From NCBI GenBank assembly GCA_036012865.1, contig DASCQC010000005.1, positions 1-64,000 of the forward strand: a DNA stretch of 64,000 nt, written 5' to 3'. Shown piece after piece: positions 17,322 to 25,534 of this stretch. How positions within the stretch are numbered: the stretch's first letter is position 1; each line of letters opens with the position of its first letter. The DNA is from DASCQC01 sp036012865 (GTDB taxonomy: Bacteria > Pseudomonadota > Gammaproteobacteria > Comchoanobacterales > Comchoanobacteraceae). The notes beneath the pieces were generated by a model. That model ran no database searches. It was not told the DNA's origin and saw only the letters and a program-made list of their open reading frames with translations. The translations under genes were made by a program, and so were the position numbers.

Positions 17322-19448
17322 TCAAATTATAGTACAATCGATATATTGATTCATCACATCTACTTTAATAATTTTGACAACCACTCGCTGCCCCACAGAA
17401 AATGACTTATCACCAACCTTACTCGACAACGTTGACTTGTAAGCATCGTATTGAAAATAACCTTTCCCAAGAGTACTTACATGCACCATTCCATCAATAA
17501 ATATATTATCCAATGAAACAAACAGCCCATAATTAATAACAGTCGTAATGACCGCATCAAAAGTTGACCCAATATGAGATTTGAGCCAGCGGCACTTGAG
17601 CCAAGCCAACACATCTCTGCTTGCTTCTTCGGCTTCTCTCTCGCGAAAAGAGCAATGAGCTCCCAGCCACCCCAAGTTAACATCCCCGCACCCTTGATGA
17701 TTAACAAGAGATTTAATTAACCTGTGCACCACTAAATCAGGGTATCGGCGGATAGGTGATGTAAAGTGCAAATAATCCTGGTAACCCAAGCCAAAATGCC
17801 CTGTTTTTTCATCCGGAGCATAATAAGCTTGAGGCATTGCTCTTAACATCATGATTTCCCCCACAGAGGTATCGCTAGCATGTCTCAGGTCAGTCAATGC
17901 CTTGAAATAGTCTTTGGTCGTTTTGATGTGCCTTGGAAACTTTACCCCTAGTCTTTTAAAATAGGCCATAACCGGTTCTAAGCGATCTTCATCAGGAATC
18001 GCATGAACCCGGTACAGTGTGGCTTGTTTTTTGGTTTTTACCCATGTTGCAATGCATTGGTTAGACAACAACATTAACTCTTCAATCATGCGATGAGATG
18101 TCAATCGCTTCAACGGCTTAAAGCCTGAAATCAGACCCTTTTGATCAAAAATTAATTGTGACTCGCTAATATTAAAATCCATAGCCCCTCGATCATTTCT
18201 TACCTTTAATAAGGCATCGAAGCAGGACCTTAAACCCGACAAAGGCTCTACAAACCACGAGGGTGCCTGTTGAGTTCCCTCTAAATAGTCTGAAACCACT
18301 TGATACGTCATTCTTGCCGAGATGTTAACCACAACCTCCTTGACATCAAAATGCATCACCTCTCCTTGGTGATCTAACACAACCTCAACACCCAGAGCCA
18401 ACCTATCTTGATGTGCCTTGAGTGAACATAAACCATTCGATAACTTCTCAGGCAACATAGGAATAACATAGCCCGGAAAATAAACAGAAGTAGCTCTTAG
18501 CTGTGCCTCTTTATCCAATGCCGTTCCTGATTGAACATAATGACCAACATCTGCTATTGCTACACGCACACACCAACCACCTTCAGATAATTCCTCAACA
18601 TAAACAGCATCATCGTAATCTTTAGCATCCGCACCATCTATGGTAATTAAATGAAATTCTCGCCAATCCACTCTACCCTTGATACACTCTTCATCAACAA
18701 AAGTGCCTATCTTCGCTAATTCAGACAACACTTCAGTCGGCCATTTGCATCGTAACCCATGTTTATCAATGGCCATACGAACTTCTGAATAATCATCAAA
18801 AGCCTGACCTAACCTCTCAACAACACGAGCTGAAAAATGATTCCTTCTAGAGGGGTATTTAATAATTTCGACACGCACCAACTCTCCATCCTCAAGATCA
18901 AAGCCACCTTTGATCAAGACTGATTGGTTAATAGACTTGCATTGAGAATGAACGTAAACATACCCTCCTTTTCTATAAATAGTCCCGATAAAGCTCTTTG
19001 TTCCTCTTTTAATAATATCAACAACAGAACATGTATGGATACCCCCAATTTTCATTGGCAATACTCTCACCAATAATTCATCTCCTACCATAATATTAAT
19101 CAGGTCATAACTTTTAAGATGAAGCCGATCGTAGACAGGGTCATCAGAAATTAGTTGCGCCTCTTTATTCTTAGACCTATGAACAATGCCCTTGATCAAA
19201 TCCAGATTTCCAGCCAAAGCATACCCCTGATCATTACATTCTAATTGACCATCTCTGACCATTGCTTGTAGTCTTTTCATCAAAGCATCGTTCATTGATT
19301 TCTTAGAAAAATCAGCCAAATCAAGTATGCTTTTCCAAGACAACCGTTGATTCTTTTTTTGAAACAACCCTAACAGATCCTCTCTGCTTAAAATGGGGTC
19401 CACGTACCTCGTCTTTTCTCGACGATTAAACTCATCTTTTTGCGTCAT
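17322..19448 (-). CDS. rnr: Ribonuclease R (RNB-family 3'-5' exoribonuclease)
   Basis: 708 residues from the ATG at 19448 (MTQKDEFNRREK); a TTG three codons upstream is less likely. It has an N-terminal helix-turn-helix-like region (about 15-70), cold-shock domains (about 75-230), the RNB catalytic domain with LITIDGADAKDYDDAV (the metal-binding aspartates), YPDLVVHRLIKSL, and a C-terminal S1 domain (about 630-705). It lacks the long basic tail of E. coli RNase R (813 residues). It degrades structured RNA, rRNA and tmRNA-tagged messages. It is divergent from the aminopeptidase gene across a shared regulatory region. Confidence 0.93.
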   Translation of the reverse strand: MTQKDEFNRREKTRYVDPILSREDLLGLFQKKNQRLSWKSILDLADFSKKSMNDALMKRLQAMVRDGQLECNDQGYALAGNLDLIKGIVHRSKNKEAQLISDDPVYDRLHLKSYDLINIMVGDELLVRVLPMKIGGIHTCSVVDIIKRGTKSFIGTIYRKGGYVYVHSQCKSINQSVLIKGGFDLEDGELVRVEIIKYPSRRNHFSARVVERLGQAFDDYSEVRMAIDKHGLRCKWPTEVLSELAKIGTFVDEECIKGRVDWREFHLITIDGADAKDYDDAVYVEELSEGGWCVRVAIADVGHYVQSGTALDKEAQLRATSVYFPGYVIPMLPEKLSNGLCSLKAHQDRLALGVEVVLDHQGEVMHFDVKEVVVNISARMTYQVVSDYLEGTQQAPSWFVEPLSGLRSCFDALLKVRNDRGAMDFNISESQLIFDQKGLISGFKPLKRLTSHRMIEELMLLSNQCIATWVKTKKQATLYRVHAIPDEDRLEPVMAYFKRLGVKFPRHIKTTKDYFKALTDLRHASDTSVGEIMMLRAMPQAYYAPDEKTGHFGLGYQDYLHFTSPIRRYPDLVVHRLIKSLVNHQGCGDVNLGWLGAHCSFREREAEEASRDVLAWLKCRWLKSHIGSTFDAVITTVINYGLFVSLDNIFIDGMVHVSTLGKGYFQYDAYKSTLSSKVGDKSFSVGQRVVVKIIKVDVMNQYIDCTII

Positions 19449-19475
19449 TATTCTCAATCCATTTGCATCCTGGAG

Positions 19476-19505
19476 TGATGTAATTTAACATGTACACTTA
19501 CATCA
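19476..19505. promoter_or_regulatory. Symmetric palindrome between rnr and the aminopeptidase gene
   Basis: TGATGTAA (19476-19483) and TTACATCA (19498-19505) are exact reverse complements, and the centre of the 14-base gap is itself the palindrome ACATGT. The symmetry and the position between two divergent starts suggest an operator for a dimeric or tetrameric regulator. I do not recognise the consensus. Confidence 0.4.
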
Positions 19506-19522
19506 ATCGAAAAGGATGACCT

Positions 19523-20977
19523 ATGATAAACCATTTTAGCAACATGCTTAGTAACAAGCCAATTGCTGCCGCCTTTATCTTTGAACAAGAAGTTGTTCCG
19601 TGCCAAGGAAGCAACCTGCTCTCAATACTATGGAAAGCTGCAAAAAAAGTTAACACCATCACCGATGACACAACTTCAATTGAAGCTCACGACTACGAGC
19701 ATAATCGAAAAGTAATTTTTATTCAAATTAAAAATTTCGAAAATTTAGAACCATTTAAAGCGGGTGGCCACTTAGCCGACCTCACCAGCAAACAATCTGA
19801 AGAAATCGAGATCTTTTTACCCAGAGAAAATACTCATAACCCTTTTGTTAAACAATTTATCTTAGGTTTTGACCTGGGTCGATACCGTTTTAACAAATAC
19901 CGAACAACCGTGATACAAAAGCACGCTCACTCTCTGCAACATTGCCACTGGATTCACCCTGAAAGCGAAAGGATCAAACAGCTCCATCAAACAACAACTG
20001 CTATCACTGAAGGGGTTAACCTTTGTCGATCATTGGTCAATGAACCCAGTAATCACTTAACCCCCGCTATCTTTTCTCAACATATCAGCTCTTTAAGTGA
20101 GCTAGGCATTAAAACCACCATTCTGGATGAAAAAGCCTTGAAGAAGCTTAATATGAATGCTCTTTTGGGCGTAGGAATGGGCTCCAGCGAACCTTCTTAT
20201 CTAGCCATCATGGAGTGGAGTGGGCACCCCAATCAAGACGAGGCTCCTTGTGCGTTTGTTGGAAAAGGCGTTTGCTTTGACACTGGTGGCATTTCTCTCA
20301 AGCCCCCTAAAAACATGGACGAAATGAAATTTGATATGGGCGGCGCTGGTTGTGTCACTGGGCTCATGAAAACACTGGCACTAAGAAAGGCCAAAGTCAA
20401 TGCGGTAGGCGTTGTCGCATTAGTAGAAAACATGCCCGATGGCAAAGCTCAAAAACCCGGAGACGTTATCACATCTATGTCCGGAAAAACCATTGAAATC
20501 ATGAATACTGATGCGGAAGGAAGGCTCATACTTGCTGATGCCTTATGGTACACCCAAGAAAATTTTAAACCCAAGTTCATCATTGATCTTGCGACATTAA
20601 CAGGAGCAATCCTTATCAGCCTAGGTCACGAACACGCAGGGGTTTTCACCAACACAACCTCACTGTATGAGCAACTTAGCAAAGCTGGAACCAGCACCGA
20701 TGAAAAAGTTTGGCGACTCCCATTACACCAAGCTTACAATAAAACTATTGACTCTAACATCGCTGATATTAAAAACCTAGGAGATGGCCTAGCAGGATCA
20801 ATCACAGCTGCCGAGTTCTTGCAACGATTTATTCAAGAAGGTATAACCTGGGCACATATCGACATAGCCGGAACAGCCTGGGAATACAAAGGAAAACCTG
20901 GCACCCCTAAAGGTGGATCAGGGTATGGTGTCCGATTACTCAATCAACTGATTGAAGAACACTACGAATCAACTTAA
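19523..20977 (+). CDS. M17-family leucyl aminopeptidase
   Basis: 484 residues. The N-terminal macro-like domain occupies about 1-160, the catalytic M17 domain about 165-480. Metal and substrate residues sit in GKGVCFDTGGISLKPP, MKFDMGGAG and NTDAEGRLILADAL, with the bicarbonate-site Arg in the last motif, so it should be active. It removes N-terminal residues from peptides in the cytoplasm. The start is supported by AAAGGA 6 bases upstream. The family contains PepA and PepB, and the sequence alone does not decide between those names. The 3' end overlaps the convergent oxidoreductase gene by 9 bases. Confidence 0.92.
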   Translation: MINHFSNMLSNKPIAAAFIFEQEVVPCQGSNLLSILWKAAKKVNTITDDTTSIEAHDYEHNRKVIFIQIKNFENLEPFKAGGHLADLTSKQSEEIEIFLPRENTHNPFVKQFILGFDLGRYRFNKYRTTVIQKHAHSLQHCHWIHPESERIKQLHQTTTAITEGVNLCRSLVNEPSNHLTPAIFSQHISSLSELGIKTTILDEKALKKLNMNALLGVGMGSSEPSYLAIMEWSGHPNQDEAPCAFVGKGVCFDTGGISLKPPKNMDEMKFDMGGAGCVTGLMKTLALRKAKVNAVGVVALVENMPDGKAQKPGDVITSMSGKTIEIMNTDAEGRLILADALWYTQENFKPKFIIDLATLTGAILISLGHEHAGVFTNTTSLYEQLSKAGTSTDEKVWRLPLHQAYNKTIDSNIADIKNLGDGLAGSITAAEFLQRFIQEGITWAHIDIAGTAWEYKGKPGTPKGGSGYGVRLLNQLIEEHYEST

Positions 20978-21931
20978 GGTCATAGAAGCGTTAACTTTTT
21001 CTTGAATATCATTCAAACACTTGAGGACAGGCAACTCTCTTCTTGCTGAAGTTTTTGACTCTTCTCCGCTTATTATAATGTCAATAAAATGCTGACACTC
21101 TCTTGTTAAAGGCAAGGATTCGTCTAGAGAAATTAACTGTTTGGCCTTAAAATCAAAGGGGATCAATGAATCTTGATTGTGAGGAATCCAGGATATCTTA
21201 TCATCAATCAACTTGGCATCATCAAAAACTAAAACACCCTTAGAACCATACAAAATACACTCATGACGCTTATAGGGGTGCGCCCATGAAACAACTATTT
21301 CTGCCTTAATATTTGAGCCTACTTGCAAAACTATTACCCCATGGTCACATCGACCGCTGTGATCGTGCTCTGAAAAACTTACACTCTCAACCACTAGAGG
21401 CTGGTGATATAAACCATTAAGCACAGAGATATCATGAACAGCAAGATCCCAGAAAACATTTTCAAAAGATCTAATAACCCCATTCGCTAAACGCGTACAC
21501 TGAACTAATCTTGACTCTCCAAACTCATCTGAATTAATAAAATCTTTAACCTTATCAAAGGCCGGGTGATAACAAAGCAAATGACCCACCATCAGGTGAA
21601 GGTTCTTTATCTTTGCAAGCTGAATGAGTCGAGTAGCATCAGCGTAGTTTAATACCATTGGTTTTTCGGTTAAGACATGTTTGTTAGCCATCAGACACTG
21701 TTCAATAATGACCGCATGTGTTTGAGCGGGCGTTGAAATAATAACCCCATCAATATCATCCTCAGCCAACATATCCTCTACGGACAGAGCTAAAACATCA
21801 TACTCCTTTGCCAATCTCGACGAATCCTCTAAATGCTCTGAACAAATAACTGCCAGATGGCCTAGCTGATGAACTGTACGAATATGATTTTGCCCCCAAC
21901 GCCCAACGCCGATCACTGCTATCTTCACCAC
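20969..21931 (-). CDS. Gfo/Idh/MocA family NAD(P)-dependent oxidoreductase
   Basis: 320 residues with a GTG start preceded by GGAGGGG at 5 bases. The Rossmann motif AVIGVGRWGQNH lies at residues 5-16, the family EKP motif (LTEKPMVL) near residue 92, and a C-terminal GFO_IDH_MocA_C domain follows. The WDLAVHDISVLN stretch places it near WlbA/WbpB-like sugar dehydrogenases and the many family members attached to polysaccharide synthesis. No sugar-nucleotide genes are nearby, so the substrate is unknown. It follows the VOC gene with a 2-base gap, so the two are likely one operon. Confidence 0.85.
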   Translation of the reverse strand: MVKIAVIGVGRWGQNHIRTVHQLGHLAVICSEHLEDSSRLAKEYDVLALSVEDMLAEDDIDGVIISTPAQTHAVIIEQCLMANKHVLTEKPMVLNYADATRLIQLAKIKNLHLMVGHLLCYHPAFDKVKDFINSDEFGESRLVQCTRLANGVIRSFENVFWDLAVHDISVLNGLYHQPLVVESVSFSEHDHSGRCDHGVIVLQVGSNIKAEIVVSWAHPYKRHECILYGSKGVLVFDDAKLIDDKISWIPHNQDSLIPFDFKAKQLISLDESLPLTRECQHFIDIIISGEESKTSARRELPVLKCLNDIQEKVNASMTLS

Positions 21932-21933
21932 AA

Positions 21934-22323
21934 CTACCCCTCCACTCCTTGGAATTGAAAAGTATAATATTTAAATTCCATTGTGTACCCCATTGGATCA
22001 AAAATAATCAAATTAAAAAACGATGACTCAGCATCCAGAGCCTTGGCCGGTTCTTTCAAAATCTCCACATCATGACTTAGACATCGTTCATACAAAACAT
22101 CCAACTGATATCGCTCATTAACCACAACAGGAACTTGATGACTCACTTTAGACTGCAGGGTATCCTGCATAGATAAACACTCAAAAACTATCAACTGTCC
22201 AAACAAATCACATTCAAAACATTGATCTTGCTGCCTCACAATACGACCCCCCAAAACATCTCTAACAAAACGCTGTGACTGAGCTAAATCCTTAGTAAGC
22301 AGCTTAGTGTATAAATAATCCAC
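21934..22323 (-). CDS. VOC-superfamily (glyoxalase/bleomycin-resistance fold) protein
   Basis: 129 residues from a GTG at 22323, preceded by AGGAGA at 7 bases. The frame extends upstream to 22368, but that part overlaps the tRNA-Leu gene and is not coding. One beta-alpha-beta-beta-beta module is visible (LLTKDLAQSQRFVRDVLGG, then LDAESSFFNLIIFDPMGYTMEF), with the acidic GYTMEFKYY end typical of VOC metal sites. It could be a lyase, dioxygenase or binding protein, and its reaction cannot be assigned. It is co-transcribed with the Gfo/Idh/MocA gene. Confidence 0.75.
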   Translation of the reverse strand: MDYLYTKLLTKDLAQSQRFVRDVLGGRIVRQQDQCFECDLFGQLIVFECLSMQDTLQSKVSHQVPVVVNERYQLDVLYERCLSHDVEILKEPAKALDAESSFFNLIIFDPMGYTMEFKYYTFQFQGVEG

Positions 22324-22341
22324 TTGGTATTCTCCTAACCT

Positions 22342-22427
22342 TGCCGAAGAGAGGACTTGAACCTCCACAGAGAATAATCTCTACGAGCACCTGAAGCTCG
22401 CGTGTCTACCAATTTCACCACTTCGGC
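22342..22427 (-). tRNA. tRNA-Leu (CAG)
   Basis: Class II tRNA with acceptor arms GCCGAAG/CTTCGGC, D-loop TGGTGAAATTGGTAGAC, anticodon loop CTTCAGG (anticodon CAG), a long variable arm and T-loop TTCAAGT. The CCA end is not encoded. Confidence 0.93.
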
Positions 22428-22455
22428 TCCTAATCTAAGATCATTTTCTTGGAAT

Positions 22456-22484
22456 ATAATAATTCTATATCCAATAATTTTCAA
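22456..22484 (-). promoter_or_regulatory. Promoter of tRNA-Leu
   Basis: On the minus strand, TTGAAA (22479-22484) and TATTAT (22456-22461) are separated by 17 bases. The -10 lies 28 bases before the tRNA 5' end. Confidence 0.6.
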
Positions 22485-22541
22485 CTAATCATTTATATCA
22501 ACCTAAATTACACCCCCCATTCAAGAATATGTTGATGAGTC

Positions 22542-22570
22542 TTGACTTATATTCAAATTGAATCTATCAT
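22542..22570 (+). promoter_or_regulatory. Promoter of the tRNA-Ala/tRNA-Glu unit
   Basis: TTGACT (22542-22547) and TATCAT (22565-22570) are spaced by 17 bases and placed 11 bases before tRNA-Ala. The C-rich CACCC after the -10 resembles the discriminator of stringently controlled stable-RNA promoters. Confidence 0.65.
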
Positions 22571-22581
22571 CACCCTTAGCT

Positions 22582-22654
22582 GGGGCTATAGCTCAGCTGG
22601 GAGAGCGCTTGCGTGGCACGCAAGAGGTCGGCGGTTCGATCCCGCCTAGCTCCA
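22582..22654 (+). tRNA. tRNA-Ala (GGC)
   Basis: Acceptor arms GGGGCTA/TAGCTCC, D-arm AGCTCAGCTGGGAGAGC, anticodon stem-loop with GTGGCAC (anticodon GGC), T-arm GGCGGTTCGATCCCGCC, discriminator A. CCA is not encoded. Confidence 0.95.
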
Positions 22655-22660
22655 TTCCAG

Positions 22661-22737
22661 GTCCCCATCGTCTAGATGGCCTAGGACACTGCCCTTTCAC
22701 GGCGGCAACAGGGGTTCGAATCCCCTTGGGGACGCCA
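22661..22737 (+). tRNA. tRNA-Glu (TTC)
   Basis: Acceptor arms GTCCCCA/TGGGGAC, anticodon loop with TTC, T-loop TTCGAAT, discriminator G and an encoded CCA at 22735-22737. It lies six bases after tRNA-Ala in the same transcript. Confidence 0.95.
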
Positions 22738-22766
22738 CCTACTATATTATAGGTGGCTGACTTTTA
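22735..22766 (+). terminator. Terminator using the tRNA-Glu CCA end
   Basis: CCACCTA (22735-22741) and TAGGTGG (22750-22756) form a perfect 7-bp stem with an 8-base loop, followed by CTGACTTTT. The left arm contains the CCA tail of tRNA-Glu. The T-run is short, so termination may be partial. Confidence 0.5.
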
Positions 22767-22847
22767 ACCAGCTTGAACAAAAACCATACCATTGAATAAT
22801 TTATTTAAATATGTTAATATTAATCAGCAATAAAACAGGTCGGATCC

Positions 22848-23978
22848 ATGCTAGACAATATCATTTCTCATGCAGATATTAATACATTCATTAATTTTAT
22901 AAAAATTCATTCCTTGGCCCCTATTATTTTTATCTCAAGTTTAATCTCAGCATTTATCATCAATAAGCTCATCAACAAACTATTCATTGGTTACATTAAA
23001 CAACGAAAACACAATCACCCCACCCTGGATAAAGCCCTCGTTCAATCTTTAGCTGCGCCTATATCTCTTGGAATTTACCTGAACGCCATTCTCTTTTCTG
23101 CAACGTGGATATTTAAACATTACAAAACAGATGTTACCGCCATCACTAAATTTGCATCACCGCTAGTCATTATGCTACTTTCCACCTGGTTTTTAATCAG
23201 GCTTACCAACTCTTACGAACAATGTTACCTTCATGATAAAAAGAGCAAAGGTGCTACCGTCGACAGAACACTGGTTCATGCTGTTTCACAATTAATTAAG
23301 TTTACTCTATTTATCAGCGCCTCCCTTGTGATTTTAGATTACTTTAAAGTGGGCATATCAGGTCTATTAACCTTTGGTGGAATTGGTGGTATTGCCGTCG
23401 GTTTATCTGCTAAAGATCTGTTAGCTAACTTCTTTGGAAGCCTTGTAATCTATCTTGATCGTCCCTTTCAAATTGGAGACTGGGTTCGATCTCCCGATAG
23501 AAACATTGAAGGAACTGTGATCCATATAGGCTGGAGAGTCACTGTCGTCAGCACATTCGAAAAAAGGCCCCTATATATTCCTAATGCAACATTTACCAGT
23601 ATCATAGTAGAAAACCCTTCTCGTATGAGTAATCGTCGTATTAAAGAACTTATTGGGATCCGCTATGAGGATATCCCTGAAGCCAGAGAGATTCTAAAAA
23701 ACATACGATCCATGCTTGCCTCACATGAAGACATTGATCAAAAACAAACTCAAATGGTTTTCCTTGATCATTTTTGTAAATCCTCGGTCAATATCTTAGT
23801 GTATACGTTTACGAAAACAACCAATTGGAAAGAATACCTACGAATCAAAGAAGATGTCTTACTCAAAATCAGTGACATTATTGAACACAAAGGGGCCTCC
23901 ATTGCCTACCCAACGTCAGTTATTCATTTTAGTCCCAACATCGATGGAGAGGAACCTCCATTACCCATTGACAAATAA
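22848..23978 (+). CDS. MscS-family small-conductance mechanosensitive channel
   Basis: 376 residues. About four membrane helices come first (near 20-43, 65-90, 102-125 and 150-170), then the glycine/alanine-rich pore helix (FGGIGGIAVGLSAKDLLANFFG, about 182-203) and the cytoplasmic MscS beta domain (RPFQIGDWV ... IPNATF) with the C-terminal mixed domain. It lacks any nucleotide-binding extension. It should open on hypo-osmotic shock to release solutes. An imperfect GGTCGGA precedes the ATG. It is followed by an MscS/CNB fusion gene, but a 154-base AT-rich gap separates them. Confidence 0.92.
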   Translation: MLDNIISHADINTFINFIKIHSLAPIIFISSLISAFIINKLINKLFIGYIKQRKHNHPTLDKALVQSLAAPISLGIYLNAILFSATWIFKHYKTDVTAITKFASPLVIMLLSTWFLIRLTNSYEQCYLHDKKSKGATVDRTLVHAVSQLIKFTLFISASLVILDYFKVGISGLLTFGGIGGIAVGLSAKDLLANFFGSLVIYLDRPFQIGDWVRSPDRNIEGTVIHIGWRVTVVSTFEKRPLYIPNATFTSIIVENPSRMSNRRIKELIGIRYEDIPEAREILKNIRSMLASHEDIDQKQTQMVFLDHFCKSSVNILVYTFTKTTNWKEYLRIKEDVLLKISDIIEHKGASIAYPTSVIHFSPNIDGEEPPLPIDK

Positions 23979-24132
23979 ACCTGCAAAACCATGCGACCCA
24001 ACACAGGTTATAATAAATCTAGCTATTATAATATAATATATTGCAACCTATAGCTTTTTATCTATAAAATTACCGCCCAATATAAGCATAATTTGTAGAT
24101 ATGTACTATAATTATTCAGAACAGTCAGATGA

Positions 24133-25530
24133 GTGATCAAAATGAATGTATTTCTATTACTTTTTGTCAAAGCCATCATCCTTATAGCAGGCGGTATTTT
24201 TTTGCTTTATGCCCTGTTAAAAAGAATAACCAATATCAGTAACAAAAATATATTTTTCATATTATTGTGCTACTTGAGCTTGAGCTTAATCATTTTTTCA
24301 TTGTATTTGGAGCATGCGCCTCTAGAAAATACATATTTACTTCAAATGAACTATATTCACACCCTGACGACATTCGCTTGTTGCTATACATTGATTAAGT
24401 TTTTACATTATTTTATCTGGACTGGTAAATTAATCAAAAAAGCACAACTTATTCCTAAAATAATGACTAAGATTTTTCATACATTACTTTATATCATAAC
24501 ACTCGTCATATCTGTCCATTTTATTTTTAACCAATCTATATTTCCCTATCTTGCTGTATCCGGTGCAACAGCAGCTTTTATAGGTTACCTGGCTCGTGAT
24601 GCAGTAGCTCAAATCCTAGGAGGATTATCCATCAACCTGGCTAAAAATATTAATAAAAATGAATGGATCCGTATTGGTACTGATGGGCCATTAGGAAAGA
24701 TCATTGAAATGGATTGGCGATCAGTAACCTTAAGACAGCTAACCGGAGTATTGCTAATCATACCCAACACTGTATTAACAAGTTCAAAAATATACAACTA
24801 TTCAGCAAGGCCTAAACTCATTACTGCCATCTCTAAACTAAGCTTCCCCGGATATATCAATTCACAAGACGTAATTATCACTCTCAAAGAAACCTTCAAT
24901 GATTTAAAATATAATATAAATCACTGCACATACTATATTCATAGAAAGCAAGATAACTATATAATAAAAATCAGTTATCCCTCTACAATCAATTCGGTAA
25001 GAAATGACAAATCTAATTTTATTGAGACATTATCTTACAACCTTCATCAAAAAGGCATTCTATTGGACGGATATTATGATATAAAACAACAACAAAAATC
25101 AAAAAAACCATCCGATAAAATTTACACAACACAGCTACAAAAGACAGTTATCTTTCAACACATCAATAAGACTGCTGCTAACAAAATTATCAAAACAACC
25201 AGAATCAAGCACCTTCCACCTAAATCCATTGTATTCAACCCTAACGAAATGACCCATGAATTGCTGGTTCTTTTAAAGGGACACATCACAATTTCATATC
25301 GAAACAAGTATAACAAAATATTGCATGAAAAAACCTTCAGTCAAGGTGAGGTTTTAGGATTACATAGTTTGATTAATAAAACTCCTGAAATTGCAAAATT
25401 CATTTCAGATGAAGAGTCAGTTGTTGCTATTCTTGAAAACAAAGCACTTGAAATAATAAAAAAAGATCGGAAGACGATGAATACCCTCAAGTCAATGCTA
25501 CAAGATCAAGAAAAAATACATAGCAAATAA
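24133..25530 (+). CDS. MscS channel with a degenerate C-terminal cyclic-nucleotide-binding-like domain
   Basis: 465 residues from a GTG (an in-frame ATG at 24142 is the alternative start). Three or four N-terminal helices precede the MscS pore region (AVSGATAAFIGYLARDAVAQ) and beta domain (NEWIRIG ... IPNTVL). From about residue 350 a domain of CNB type follows: HELLVLLKGHITISYR and then GEVLGLHSLI. The phosphate-binding cassette lacks the arginine kept in the paralogues at 60847 and 62554 (PEIAKFI instead of xRR(I/T)T), so nucleotide binding looks lost. The overall plan matches bacterial MscS-CNB (bCNG-type) channels. Confidence 0.85.
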   Translation: MIKMNVFLLLFVKAIILIAGGIFLLYALLKRITNISNKNIFFILLCYLSLSLIIFSLYLEHAPLENTYLLQMNYIHTLTTFACCYTLIKFLHYFIWTGKLIKKAQLIPKIMTKIFHTLLYIITLVISVHFIFNQSIFPYLAVSGATAAFIGYLARDAVAQILGGLSINLAKNINKNEWIRIGTDGPLGKIIEMDWRSVTLRQLTGVLLIIPNTVLTSSKIYNYSARPKLITAISKLSFPGYINSQDVIITLKETFNDLKYNINHCTYYIHRKQDNYIIKISYPSTINSVRNDKSNFIETLSYNLHQKGILLDGYYDIKQQQKSKKPSDKIYTTQLQKTVIFQHINKTAANKIIKTTRIKHLPPKSIVFNPNEMTHELLVLLKGHITISYRNKYNKILHEKTFSQGEVLGLHSLINKTPEIAKFISDEESVVAILENKALEIIKKDRKTMNTLKSMLQDQEKIHSK

Positions 25531-25534
25531 ACGA

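Noticed and set aside
22324..22368. N-terminal extension of the VOC protein (MEVQVLSSARLGE)
   Set aside because: It reads through the 3' end of tRNA-Leu; the GTG at 22323 has AGGAGA at proper spacing.
22558..22752. 64-codon open frame spanning tRNA-Ala and tRNA-Glu
   Set aside because: It only translates the two tRNA genes, which fold canonically and have their own promoter.
24001..24060. Terminator after the first MscS gene (AGCTAT/ATAGCT then TTTTT)
   Set aside because: The stem is 6 bp with a 21-base loop in very AT-rich DNA, too weak to call.
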